From positions 372,001 through 436,000 of the forward strand of contig NZ_JARFIK010000002.1 in assembly GCF_029076695.1 (NCBI RefSeq): 64,000 nt of DNA, given 5' to 3'. Both the position numbers and the translations under genes were made by a program. The notes beneath the pieces were generated by a model. It was not told the DNA's origin, searched no databases, and saw nothing but the letters and a program-made list of their open reading frames with translations. The DNA is from Adlercreutzia equolifaciens (GTDB taxonomy: Bacteria; Actinomycetota; Coriobacteriia; Coriobacteriales; Eggerthellaceae). Positions 45,866 to 54,774 of this stretch are shown piece by piece. Numbering within the stretch: the stretch's first letter is position 1; each line of letters begins with the position of its first letter.

Positions 45866-47863
45866 ATGAAGCACTTGACACGCAGCGTTTTCAGCATGGC
45901 TTTTTGCGGCCTCTTGACGGTCTCGCTAGTGCCCGCCACGGCCTTGGCGGGCGAGGGAGGCGCCGCCGAAGCGCCGGCTCGGTCGGCTCAGGAAGTTGTC
46001 GCGCAGGGGATGGAAAGCTCCCTCGTAACGACTATCGGCTCTGCGCCGGTCGCCGCCGCCACTGAGGCGAGCGCCCCCGCTGCCACCGACGGCATTGCCT
46101 TGCAGGCTATCAACCCGCTGGACCAGAAGATCTCCCGCGAAGACGCCCTGGCCGCTCTGCGTCAGTTTGACGCCACCTATCCCAGCTTCGCTACCATCTA
46201 CGACGTAACCCCCAGCACCGTGGCGCCCTATCGTGCCGGCGCACTCAACCGCGCTACCATCGAGCCCGCGCTGGGCTACGTGAACCTCGTTCGCTACCTG
46301 GCTGGTCTGGGCCATGATGTGACTACTACCACGGCGAAGAACGAGGCCGCCCAGGCCGCGGCCGTGGTCTGCGCCGCTAATGGCACCATCGATCACACCC
46401 CGGCACGCCCGGCGGGCATGGACGATGCCCTCTACCAGCTAGGCTACGAAGGTGCGGGCTCGTCGAACCTTTCCGCGGGCCGTCCGCAGCTAGCTTCTGC
46501 GGTCCTCCAAGGCTGGCTGGCCGACCCCGGCGAGAACAATAAGACCGACCTGGGGCATCGTCGCTGGATTCTGTACCCCAACCTCACCACGACGGGCTTT
46601 GGCTTCGCCGAGAGCAACCTGAGCTACCGCTACTACTCCGCCATGGAGACGGCGGGCAATTATGCGGGCGACACGGGCAAGTACGTGGCGTGGCCCGCGC
46701 AAACGACGCCGGTTCAGCTGGTTGTTACCAGCGATTACCAGAAGGGCTACCCTTGGTCATTCTCGGTGGGCGGCACCATTGCCCAGCCCGAAAAGGTGCG
46801 TGTCACGCTCACGCGGCTCTACGACGGCAAGACCTGGCAGTTCTCCCAGCCGGGCGGCACCGAGGGCAACGACGGTGAGCTGTACGTGAGCAACCAGGGC
46901 TACGGCGATCGCGGGTGCGTCATCTTCACGCCCGACAACACCGAAGAGACCATCTATCCCTACAAGGACGGCGACACGTTCCGCGTGCGCATTGTGGGGG
47001 CTGCGGAAGATCCCATCGAGTACACCGTGGAGTTCGTGAACAGCTATCGCGCGCTGAGCGACGCGGTGCTGACCGAGGACGGCGCCACCTACAAGTTCAC
47101 GGGCAAGCCGGTGAAGCCCCAGGTGACGCTGAAGTACAACGGAGTGGCGCTGGTCGAAGGCATCGACTTCGAGTTCGAGCTGCAGAACAACGTCAACCCC
47201 GGCACGGTCCACGGCAAGATTGTGGGCAAGGGCCTGTACCAGGGCACCGAGCGCGACATCTCCTTCGAGATTGTGGGCGACAACTACGGCTTCTCGGACG
47301 TGGAGCGCGGCGCATGGTACGCCATCGATGACGTGCTGGGCTTCGTGACCGATCGCAAGATCATGAACGGCTACGCCGACGGCACCTTCGGCCCCCATGA
47401 CCGCATCACCCGTGGTCAGGCGGCCACGGTGCTGCACAATTTGGCCGGCAAGCCTGCCGCCACCTCGACGAAGTTCAAGGACGTGAACTACAACGAGTAC
47501 TACGGGCCGGCCATTGCGTGGGCCCGCGCCGAGGGCATCATCAGCGGTTACGGCAGCACGAACACCTTCGGCCCCAACAACTACGTGACCCGCGAGGAGT
47601 TTGCCGCCATGCTGACCACCTACGCGCGCGTGGTGGGGAAGGTAGACGTGACGCCTGTGGGCGAAAAGGCCCAGGCCATGTCCGATTACAGCAGCATTTC
47701 CAGCTGGGCTGTTCCCTCGGTGGAGTGGATCATGGACAAGGAAATTATCACCGGCTACGCCCTGGCCGACGGAGGCACCGCCATCCGCCCGAGCGGCTAC
47801 ACCGAGCGCTGCCAGGCAGCCAAGATGTTGGCCGTTCTCCAGCGAGACGTCCTGGGGAAGTAG
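45866..47863 (+). CDS. Secreted CAP-domain protein with three SLH domains
   Basis: Surface protein of 665 residues. A signal peptide (about 1-27) precedes an Ala-rich stretch and a CAP/SCP domain (about 125-280) with LVRYLAGLGHDVTTTTAKNE, AANGTIDHTP and KTDLGHRRWILYPNLTTTGF, the His/Glu cluster of bacterial CAP proteins. Then comes an Ig-like MBG-type repeat (about 395-475) and three SLH domains to the end (for example NGYADGTFGPHDRITRGQAA and ISGYGSTNTFGPNNYVTREE). SLH domains bind pyruvylated wall polymer, which the glycan locus and the two pyruvyl transferases may provide. GGGAGTAG precedes the chosen ATG; the frame opens at 45833. Confidence 0.92.
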   Translation: MKHLTRSVFSMAFCGLLTVSLVPATALAGEGGAAEAPARSAQEVVAQGMESSLVTTIGSAPVAAATEASAPAATDGIALQAINPLDQKISREDALAALRQFDATYPSFATIYDVTPSTVAPYRAGALNRATIEPALGYVNLVRYLAGLGHDVTTTTAKNEAAQAAAVVCAANGTIDHTPARPAGMDDALYQLGYEGAGSSNLSAGRPQLASAVLQGWLADPGENNKTDLGHRRWILYPNLTTTGFGFAESNLSYRYYSAMETAGNYAGDTGKYVAWPAQTTPVQLVVTSDYQKGYPWSFSVGGTIAQPEKVRVTLTRLYDGKTWQFSQPGGTEGNDGELYVSNQGYGDRGCVIFTPDNTEETIYPYKDGDTFRVRIVGAAEDPIEYTVEFVNSYRALSDAVLTEDGATYKFTGKPVKPQVTLKYNGVALVEGIDFEFELQNNVNPGTVHGKIVGKGLYQGTERDISFEIVGDNYGFSDVERGAWYAIDDVLGFVTDRKIMNGYADGTFGPHDRITRGQAATVLHNLAGKPAATSTKFKDVNYNEYYGPAIAWARAEGIISGYGSTNTFGPNNYVTREEFAAMLTTYARVVGKVDVTPVGEKAQAMSDYSSISSWAVPSVEWIMDKEIITGYALADGGTAIRPSGYTERCQAAKMLAVLQRDVLGK

Positions 47864-48085
47864 GGGAGTAGGGAGGCGCGAAGCGGTCGCAACCGCCGAT
47901 CCTACGCGCCTTCTTCCGCCAGCTGGATGGAAGGAAGCACGATGCGTCCCTCGGGGGCATCGGCTTCTTGAGGAGCGAGTGGTCGGGTGCTCGTTGTCTT
48001 GCCGCTTGGATAGTTGCGGACTTGGTGAGCGTCGCCTTGTTTTGCCACCTGGATTTTCTTTCTCCGTATAAGCGTGCAATAAGCA

Positions 48086-48119
48086 GGGCCTGACTGCATC
48101 ATGCAGTCAGGCCCTTTTG
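48086..48119 (+). terminator. Strong intrinsic terminator
   Basis: GGGCCTGACTGCAT (48086-48099) pairs perfectly with ATGCAGTCAGGCCC (48101-48114), followed by TTTTGCTTTT. It sits 222 bases after the SLH gene; the sequence between (47864-48085) shows no gene I can support, although a 66-codon minus-strand frame crosses it. Confidence 0.85.
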
Positions 48120-48205
48120 CTTTTGGCCGGCGATGTTACTCTAGCTGGTGTCTTTTCTGGCTAGTGTCCCTGAATACGTTGGAAAGACTCGTCATGGCAG
48201 CTGTT

Positions 48206-48459
48206 GCGCTGTAAAAGTGCGGTTTTGTAATTTCGGAAGGCTCGGAACGAAAAATCCGTTGCAATCGTGCGATTTTGCACCGCATGAACCCAGCAAATCG
48301 CCAAAGCGCGCTCGTACTGGGCGAGTTTTCCCAGGTGGCGTAGATTCTCTTGCGCAGCCTCGGGCCCGCGGCCCCCTCTCAACGGTGCAAAATCGAACTT
48401 CTGCAGCGGATTTTCGGCGCGGCAAAGGTAAAAAATGCAAAATCGAACTTTTGCAGCGG
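48206..48459. repeat. Nested palindromic intergenic element, copy 2
   Basis: Units at 48206-48283 and 48379-48459 in inverted orientation around a core containing GAGTTTTCCCAGGT. The right unit, read on the minus strand, contains TGCAAAAGTTCGATTTTGCA, a 7-bp stem hairpin, and later a second GAAGTTCGATTTTGCACCG. The 420 bases after it, up to 48881, hold no gene I recognise. Confidence 0.82.
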
Positions 48460-48881
48460 GGTCCGTGTGTCTGGCGTGGGCGTATGGCTTAGACATGGGT
48501 CTTGTAGAGGTTCGGGATTTTCATGTGCCTGGGGAAGTTCCAGGGTGCGGAGCCGTTTGGGTGTGTGAGCCTTGCCGCACGTACAGACCGTTAAGAAGCT
48601 CGCGGCGCCCTGGAGCCGATGGCTACGGCTGGGCTGTAGTCCCATGGTTGACGCATCTGAGGTGGGCTGGGGATGTCGGGTGATTTGGCTGGGCTTATAG
48701 GGCCATCCTGTGCGCCCCATGATGGAAGGTGGCTGCTTGGTTAAGGATGGGGGCTCTGCAGACTGAAGAGCGGGCTGGTGATTTATCTTGTCCCGCACGG
48801 GTTTCGTCGGACGCGATGGCGTAAGTCTCGCGCGCAGATGAAGGCCCGTGCTGGAATCCGATAGAGGAGAGAGGAAGCGCC

Positions 48882-49247
48882 ATGGCAATCGACAACATGA
48901 TGGAGTTCACGTTCATTGAGGAATGCCCCATCCCGGGCGACGTTCAGCAACTTTTGGTTCCCGGCGAGCAGCCGGTGGCCGCCTACAAGACGCTGCGCGA
49001 CAGCGCGATCTTTACTGACCGTCGCTTGATCCTTCGCGACGCGCAGGGCATTACCGGCAAGAAGGTGGAGGTCTACAGCATCCCGTGGAAGGCCGTACAG
49101 GTGTGGTCGTCTGAGAACGCCGGGCATATTGACATCAACGCCGAGCTGGAGCTATGGACGCATGTGGGACATGTGAAAGTCAATCTGAAGCGCGACATCA
49201 ACATCCGCAGGTTGGATCTTCTTATCGGGGCTTATGTTTTGAGGTAG
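48882..49247 (+). CDS. Bacterial PH-domain protein (bPH_1 type)
   Basis: Cytosolic protein of 121 residues, nearly all one pleckstrin-homology-like domain of the bPH_1 family: LVPGEQPVAAYKTLRDSAIF, FTDRRLILRDAQGITGKKVE, YSIPWKAVQVWSSENAG. Bacterial PH proteins of this size are often linked to membrane stress, but binding partners are unknown. GAGGAAG lies five bases before the ATG. It stands alone between a gene-free stretch and a terminator, so it is its own unit. Confidence 0.85.
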   Translation: MAIDNMMEFTFIEECPIPGDVQQLLVPGEQPVAAYKTLRDSAIFTDRRLILRDAQGITGKKVEVYSIPWKAVQVWSSENAGHIDINAELELWTHVGHVKVNLKRDINIRRLDLLIGAYVLR

Positions 49248-49259
49248 GTATCAGCAGAG

Positions 49260-49294
49260 GCCGCCTCGCCCGCAAGGCGAGGCGGCCCTACTTT
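49260..49294 (+). terminator. Intrinsic terminator
   Basis: GCCGCCTCGCC (49260-49270) pairs perfectly with GGCGAGGCGGC (49276-49286) around CGCAA, followed by CCTACTTTT. Confidence 0.88.
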
Positions 49295-49519
49295 TGATGG
49301 CCTGTTTGTAGCCCCGTCTGTTCCTTCGGTTTGTTGCCAGAGGGGCCTGGTTGCCGAAAAATGCCACGCCGCTACATCTGCTAAGCTCCCTGGTCAGGTT
49401 TGGCTTTCAATTGGGCGCGCTGTGCGCTAACATAGACATCAGTTTCAGGGTGTTGGCGCAGGTCATCGGCGGCCATTTCGCGGATAGCGCTGCCGCACCA
49501 TGGGGAGAAGGAGATTCTG

Positions 49520-51184
49520 ATGCGGAAGACCAAGCTCTTATTTGTTGCTGCTTGCGCGCTAGCGGCGTTGTGCGCGTTTGCGACTCCTGCGTTCGCTGCC
49601 GACGGGAACGAAACGGCCGCTATCGACCGGGCCGAAAAGACCGCCCAGCTCGATGCGCTTGTTGCCGATGAGACGGATGAGGCCGATAAGGCGATCGACA
49701 TCAGTACTGGCTCGCTCACTTTATCGCAGACAAGCTATTACTACCAGGGATGGAGCATTCGGCCTGACGTTACCGTGCGTGTCGGTGGAGAAATCCTCTC
49801 CTCGTATTATTACAGCGTGACGTATGAGAACAACAACGCGCCTGGAACGGGCATTGTGACGGTAACCGGCCGATCGCCGGAGTATAAGGGAACGCTCCGT
49901 GCCGTGTTCGAAATTAAGGAGAGGCTTGATCTTTCCACGGCTGCGATTACGCTGCCTCGGAATTCGTACACCTTCCAGGGCGAATACATCGAACCGGTAC
50001 CGACGGTGCGCATTGGGGGAGAGGCGATCGATCCTGAAGAGTACACCGTCTCGTACCGAAACAACTACAACGTTGGCACCGCTACGGTGACCGTAAGGGC
50101 GAATTCGGAGCGACTGACCGGCTCGGGACAAACGACGTTCGAGATCACCAAGCAAGGTATTAAGGTCAGCCTGAGTAAGACCAGCTACACCTATACGGGC
50201 GAAAAAATTGAGCCTGATGTCACCGTTAAGGCCGGCGATGAAACGCTGAGCCGGTATGACTACGACGTAAGCTATAGCAATAACGTAAATGCTGGAACGG
50301 CTACGGTAACGGTAACGTGCGATTCCTCAAACTACGGCGGAACCGCCAAAGCGACGTTCAAGATCAATCCGGTAAAGATCTCGAAGTGCTATATCGACAA
50401 CATGACGTACACGGGCAAAAAACGCGTGCCCGGCGTTTATATCTATGCCACCAGGACCGACGACTACGGTGACTCCTACAGTGTGTACACTCCGCTCAAG
50501 CAGGGCCGTGATTACACCATCAAGATATCGGGCGGTGCCAAGAAGGTAGGCAAGTACACCGCCACCATCAAATTCAAGGGCAACTATGCCGGTACGGCGA
50601 AAAAGACCTACAAGATCCTGCCCAAAGATCCTGTGGTGAAGAAAACTAAGACGCTTTCTACCTCAAGTATCAGCGCACGCTGGAGCAAGGTGAAGGGCGC
50701 CGATGGCTATCGGGTGTACCGCTACAACGCCAAGAAAGGCAAGTACACGCTTTACCGCACGACAAAGAGCAACAGCTGCACCATCACGCGCGCGTCAAAG
50801 GACGATCGTAGCGTTTCCTTCTACGTGAAGGCTTACAAGAAGGTGGGGAAGAAGACGTACTTGAGCCAGTATGGCGGTTACGGCTGGGAGTACCTGAAGC
50901 TTACGGCACCAAGCTTTACCGTGAAGAAAACCGACTTCAATAGGATTGAGATCCGATTCAAGTCGTCTTTCTACTATCAGGTTCAGGTTAGCTCGAACAA
51001 GAGTTTCAAGAAGGGCAGCTATCCGGAGTTCACGCAATCCTGGCGAGGCTACACTGATACGGTGACGGGCAACTATTCTTCTGGCGAGAAGATCTACATA
51101 CGCGCTCGGGCCTACTATTACGACAAGAACGGAACCTTGAAGGTGAGCCCTTGGAGTAAAACGAAGAGCGTGACGCCTTACTAG
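49520..51184 (+). CDS. Secreted Ig-like repeat protein with fibronectin-III-like C-terminus
   Basis: Exported protein of 554 residues. After a signal peptide (about 1-22, ATPAFAAD) come three or four MBG-type Ig-like repeats of about 80 residues, each with a Y-x-G-x-x-I-x-P-x-V-x-V-x-x-G start and a YSNNVNAGTATVTV-type end (about 70-370). A fibronectin-III-like module follows (about 380-455; WSKVKGADGYRVYRY), then a second degenerate one. There is no SLH domain, sortase motif or C-terminal anchor, so it is likely secreted or held by charge: the C-terminal half is very Lys-rich. Adhesion or matrix function is plausible but not shown. GGAGAAGGAG precedes the ATG; a terminator follows. Confidence 0.88.
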   Translation: MRKTKLLFVAACALAALCAFATPAFAADGNETAAIDRAEKTAQLDALVADETDEADKAIDISTGSLTLSQTSYYYQGWSIRPDVTVRVGGEILSSYYYSVTYENNNAPGTGIVTVTGRSPEYKGTLRAVFEIKERLDLSTAAITLPRNSYTFQGEYIEPVPTVRIGGEAIDPEEYTVSYRNNYNVGTATVTVRANSERLTGSGQTTFEITKQGIKVSLSKTSYTYTGEKIEPDVTVKAGDETLSRYDYDVSYSNNVNAGTATVTVTCDSSNYGGTAKATFKINPVKISKCYIDNMTYTGKKRVPGVYIYATRTDDYGDSYSVYTPLKQGRDYTIKISGGAKKVGKYTATIKFKGNYAGTAKKTYKILPKDPVVKKTKTLSTSSISARWSKVKGADGYRVYRYNAKKGKYTLYRTTKSNSCTITRASKDDRSVSFYVKAYKKVGKKTYLSQYGGYGWEYLKLTAPSFTVKKTDFNRIEIRFKSSFYYQVQVSSNKSFKKGSYPEFTQSWRGYTDTVTGNYSSGEKIYIRARAYYYDKNGTLKVSPWSKTKSVTPY

Positions 51185-51219
51185 GCGGCACTAGGCTCTG
51201 AGTGAGAGAAGCGAAGGAA

Positions 51220-51250
51220 GCGGAAGCCCCCATGAGGGGCTTCCGCTGTT
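51220..51250 (+). terminator. Intrinsic terminator
   Basis: GCGGAAGCCCC (51220-51230) pairs perfectly with GGGGCTTCCGC (51236-51246) around CATGA, followed by TGTTT. Confidence 0.85.
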
Positions 51251-51529
51251 TAGGGGCACGGTGGGCCGCGCGGGCCGAAGCGTTGTGGGCGCCGAGGGCG
51301 CTCGAGCGCGCGAGGCGTACGAGACGGCCGTGGTGCATGAGGCGTGCGAGACGCCCGAGGGGCGGAAGGTGTGGTGGACGCTGGGTTGCTGGTTCCTGCG
51401 GTGGGACGGCTTGTGTTTTAGCCGACGGGTGGTTTTGGTGATGCGTTGTCCGGGCGGCTCGTGCTTGAGATGGCAGCTGATAATTTCGATGGTGACGTCC
51501 CCCGTCGGGCCGATCGAGGTGGCCAGCCG

Positions 51530-51787
51530 CGCTGCAAAAACGCGGTTTTGCAATTTCGGGAGGCATTGAGGCAAAAATCCGTTGAAAAAGGCCGATTTTT
51601 CACCGCCATCGCCGCCTGTAGTCGCGTAGAGGCGGGGAAGGTGCTGATGTTACCTGGGAAAACTCTGCGACTGAGTTGCTGAACGCCCGGAAAACGCCGC
51701 TCTCACGGTGCAAAATCGTCGCTTACCAACGGATTTTCATTGCGCCAGGAGCAGAAATTACAAAACCGCGTTTTGCAGCATATGGAG
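51530..51787. repeat. Nested palindromic intergenic element, copy 3
   Basis: Units at 51530-51606 and 51701-51787, inverted. Left unit: GCTGCAAAAACGCGGTTTTG, then AAAAATCCGTTG, then CGATTTTTCACCG. The reversed right unit matches the same blocks. The core reads ACCTGGGAAAACTC, so it is flipped relative to copy 2. The surrounding gap 51185-52135 shows no other gene I can support. Confidence 0.85.
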
Positions 51788-52135
51788 AGAAGGCCCCTTC
51801 TTGTTTTTGCAGCGGAGATAGGTGCTTGCCTGTCTTGGGGCACGCAGAAGGAGTGTCGCCGGTCTGCGGCGCGCAGGGATGGCCTTTGGCTGGTTTACGG
51901 CGGGGATGGGGCTCTGTTTGTCTTACGGTGTGTCTTGCGGTGCCCGGGAAGGCCTCCTGCTGCCCCGGCTTCGACCCAGATGCGTGGTGCAGCGTGTCCT
52001 GCAGCAGTTTATCGGGCGAAAAATGGGTTTCTATCAGGTGCGTTGATGGTAAAAAAGGGGAAAATAATGTAATAAAACATCAGCAGGAACCGTGCGTTTT
52101 GTGGGAGCCTGCATTGGGCACGGTCAGGAGGCGTC

Positions 52136-52725
<590 letters not shown>

Positions 52726-52950
52726 CTAACGAAGCCTTTCTCTCGGGGATCTGGTTATGCTGCATGGTTTGGTGGCAGAGCATTAAGTGTAGCTGTTGAA
52801 GCTTCAGGTGAGGGCGAAGCGGCTATTACAGCAGGTGCTCGTTGGGCGTGCGCTGTTTGAGCTGTACGCAGAGGGCGCGCCTGTTGAAGCGCGCCCTCGA
52901 GTCTTGAGACTTATGCGAGGCGATGCAGGCTCCTGCGTAAGCCTAGACGG

Positions 52951-53124
52951 CTATTTGCGTACCCAGCGGTGGCCAGGTTCTTGTGTAGGGGGGAGCCGAT
53001 CGCCGGGATCGATATGGACAATACGGGGATCGCGCACCTCCCCTCCTCGCGGGCCGGTCTCTACGTACGTTCCCGGCGGCTGGTCGTCTTCGCCGGGTTT
53101 GTGCAAGATGCTGTTATATGTCAT
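52951..53124 (-). CDS. YjzC-like small protein
   Basis: Small protein of 57 residues. KPGEDDQPPGTYVETGPRGG followed by VHIDPGDRLPPTQEPGHRWV lines up along its length with the YjzC family known from Bacillus (KPGEKAPNxGxYVExGETG ... GDxFPxT ... W). That family is widespread and of unknown function. GAGAGGATCTATT ahead of the ATG gives a good SD. A longer frame from 53256 exists but starts in low-complexity basic sequence and overlaps the promoter zone. The gap 52726-52950 on its 3' side contains a hairpin (GAGGGCGCGC...GCGCGCCCTC, 52871-52898). Confidence 0.75.
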   Translation of the reverse strand: MTYNSILHKPGEDDQPPGTYVETGPRGGEVRDPRIVHIDPGDRLPPTQEPGHRWVRK

Positions 53125-53282
53125 AATAGATCCTCTCTGCACCTTTATGGTGCGTTGTGTCTGAGCGACAATCTTGGTGGATGGCTCAGACTCCTCTTTG
53201 CGGCCCCACGGGGCCGCTTTCCTTTTACCGCCCTTCCGTGGCCACCTCTGCATCACGGTGATACGGATGGATGGTAGCAGTC

Positions 53283-53311
53283 ATGGTAAAGGCCGTCTAC
53301 TGTCTTGTCAA
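53283..53311 (-). promoter_or_regulatory. Divergent promoter for the YjzC-like gene
   Basis: On the minus strand TTGACA (53306-53311) and TACCAT (53283-53288) are separated by 17 bases. The -35 lies within the palindrome CTTGTCAAG and so overlaps the -35 of the toxin-antitoxin promoter. Confidence 0.45.
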
Positions 53312-53341
53312 GTGATATGGTAATCATTATAATATTTTACC
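53305..53341 (+). promoter_or_regulatory. Toxin-antitoxin promoter with overlapping operator
   Basis: TTGTCA (53305-53310), a 17-base spacer and a perfect TATAAT (53328-53333). The inverted repeat GGTAA (53319-53323) ... TTACC (53337-53341) brackets the -10 box, a typical place for autorepression by an HTH antitoxin. Confidence 0.65.
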
Positions 53342-53378
53342 TATAAGGTTAATTTTAGGAATAAGTCGGGGTGTAAAC

Positions 53379-53702
53379 TTGGATATTAGTTATAAAACCA
53401 AAGAACTGGAGTTGCAGCTGAACGATCGGCTAAGGATCAATGAATCCTTTCCGTTTGTAGCGTCTCAAATAGTTAATAGGTTGTCGGAGCTTAGGGCTGC
53501 TAAATGTCTGGGCGACATTCCCACCTGTCCTCCTCCGAAACTTAAAAGACTTGGCGAAGGCGTAAACCGCTGGAGCGTGTCTCTTAATTCGAAATACTCC
53601 TTTATTGTGGAGGCTGCGGCAAATAGCCAAGGAGCTCTCCTGGAGGAAAAAGATGTTGTGTCCCTCCGGATACTGAATATCGAAAAACGCAGAATGGGGT
53701 AG
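53379..53702 (+). CDS. HigB/RelE-superfamily toxin-like protein
   Basis: Protein of 107 residues with the length and pattern of HigB-like (plasmid maintenance killer) toxins: a helical N-terminus, then PPPKLKRLGEGVNRWSVSLN, YSFIVEA and VVSLRILNIEKRRM, the beta-sheet edge of the RelE fold. HigB toxins cut mRNA on the ribosome. The start is taken as TTG 53379, since no ATG or GTG in frame precedes the conserved part; there is no clear SD. It ends two bases before the antitoxin gene, in the toxin-first order typical of higBA. The base composition is AT-rich compared with the rest of the window. Confidence 0.75.
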   Translation: MDISYKTKELELQLNDRLRINESFPFVASQIVNRLSELRAAKCLGDIPTCPPPKLKRLGEGVNRWSVSLNSKYSFIVEAAANSQGALLEEKDVVSLRILNIEKRRMG

Positions 53703-53704
53703 CA

Positions 53705-54766
53705 GTGGAAGAGTTCATTGTTCATACAGGAAGCTTGATTCAAGAATATCTGGAGGCTAATGAAATATCACAGAAAGATGCAGCCCGCCTAATGGGTGTA
53801 ACCCAAAAACACCTGTCAAACATTGTTCGGGGAAAGACAGCGCTTACTGTCGAAATGGCCGTTTTGCTTGAAAAGGTTATATCGGACGTCCCAGCATCCT
53901 ACTGGATTAATTACGAGGGAAAATACCAGGAATACAAGTTAAAACGTGAAGAATACAAACGCATTCCTCTCGACGAATTGCCTAGTATTGCTAAACGATT
54001 CAAATTCAAGGAAGTGTTCGGCCGCACGACCCTCAGTGATCTTGAGATGGCGGCTGAGATGCTTCAGATCCTGAGACTTGAGCGATTCAGCGACTTTAAG
54101 CCGGCATACCAAAATAGGGCGGCCTTTCTCGAAGACGGGGGCGAGAGAGAGGCCATTGAGCTTTGGCTGAGACTAGCATTGCATGAAATTGCCACTGACG
54201 ATCAGGGTGATCTCCCTGAATTTGATGCCGAAAAACTAACGAAGCAGCTATCGGTTTTGCGTGATTTGTCCCAGAATCCAGATACGGAACAATCGCTCGA
54301 CGATTGTCGGTTCGTGCTAAATAGTTGTGGTGTATACCTGCATCATCGGGAAGCGCTAAGTGAGTCAAAAGTTAGGGGTGCATCCATTTTTTGCAATGGT
54401 AGACCTGCCGTTGTGTACACAAAGCGTTTTCGCAGTCACGACCTTGTCTGGTTCGCGATTGCTCACGAACTGGGCCATATTGCCTGTGGCCATCTTGAAG
54501 AAGGGACGATTGTGTCCTCGGACAAGGACGACGATAGCAAAGATGAAAAAGAGCAAGATGCTAACGTCTTTGCTCGCGATTTGTTGATTGATCCGGACGT
54601 TTATCAAAATATTCTAAACGATTTGGCCACTACGGCTCAGGAAGATATTTCTGCGGAAATACGAAGACAGGCCGCTCGCAATGATATTCATCCCGGTATT
54701 TTGGCAGGGCGGTTGGCTCGCGAGAGTATAGTGGATTATAGGGCTGTTGCGGCGTTGCGTAAGTGA
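53705..54766 (+). CDS. HigA-type antitoxin fused to ImmA/IrrE-type metallopeptidase
   Basis: Protein of 353 residues. The first 75 residues are an XRE/HigA helix-turn-helix (YLEANEISQKDAARLMGVTQ, HLSNIVRGKTALTVEMA). The C-terminal half is a zinc peptidase domain with HELGH at 254-258 and a downstream acidic stretch (KDDDSKDEKEQDANVFARDL) with the third ligand region. IrrE/ImmA peptidases usually cleave a repressor. Here one chain carries both repressor-like and peptidase-like parts, so self-cleavage or stress-controlled release of the toxin is conceivable (inference). GTG 53705 starts two bases after the toxin stop. The downstream gene starts eight bases after the stop. Confidence 0.85.
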   Translation: MEEFIVHTGSLIQEYLEANEISQKDAARLMGVTQKHLSNIVRGKTALTVEMAVLLEKVISDVPASYWINYEGKYQEYKLKREEYKRIPLDELPSIAKRFKFKEVFGRTTLSDLEMAAEMLQILRLERFSDFKPAYQNRAAFLEDGGEREAIELWLRLALHEIATDDQGDLPEFDAEKLTKQLSVLRDLSQNPDTEQSLDDCRFVLNSCGVYLHHREALSESKVRGASIFCNGRPAVVYTKRFRSHDLVWFAIAHELGHIACGHLEEGTIVSSDKDDDSKDEKEQDANVFARDLLIDPDVYQNILNDLATTAQEDISAEIRRQAARNDIHPGILAGRLARESIVDYRAVAALRK

Positions 54767-54774
54767 GGATAGCC

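Noticed and set aside
47902-48102. Minus-strand 66-codon frame after the CAP/SLH gene
   Set aside because: Starts inside the terminator hairpin, has no SD and no familiar sequence.
48086-48119. Considered as a riboswitch or small RNA
   Set aside because: Perfect stem followed by a T-run is fully explained by an intrinsic terminator.
41834-51787. The repeated palindromes considered as a CRISPR array
   Set aside because: Copies are kilobases apart, inverted in pairs, with no regular spacers and no cas genes.
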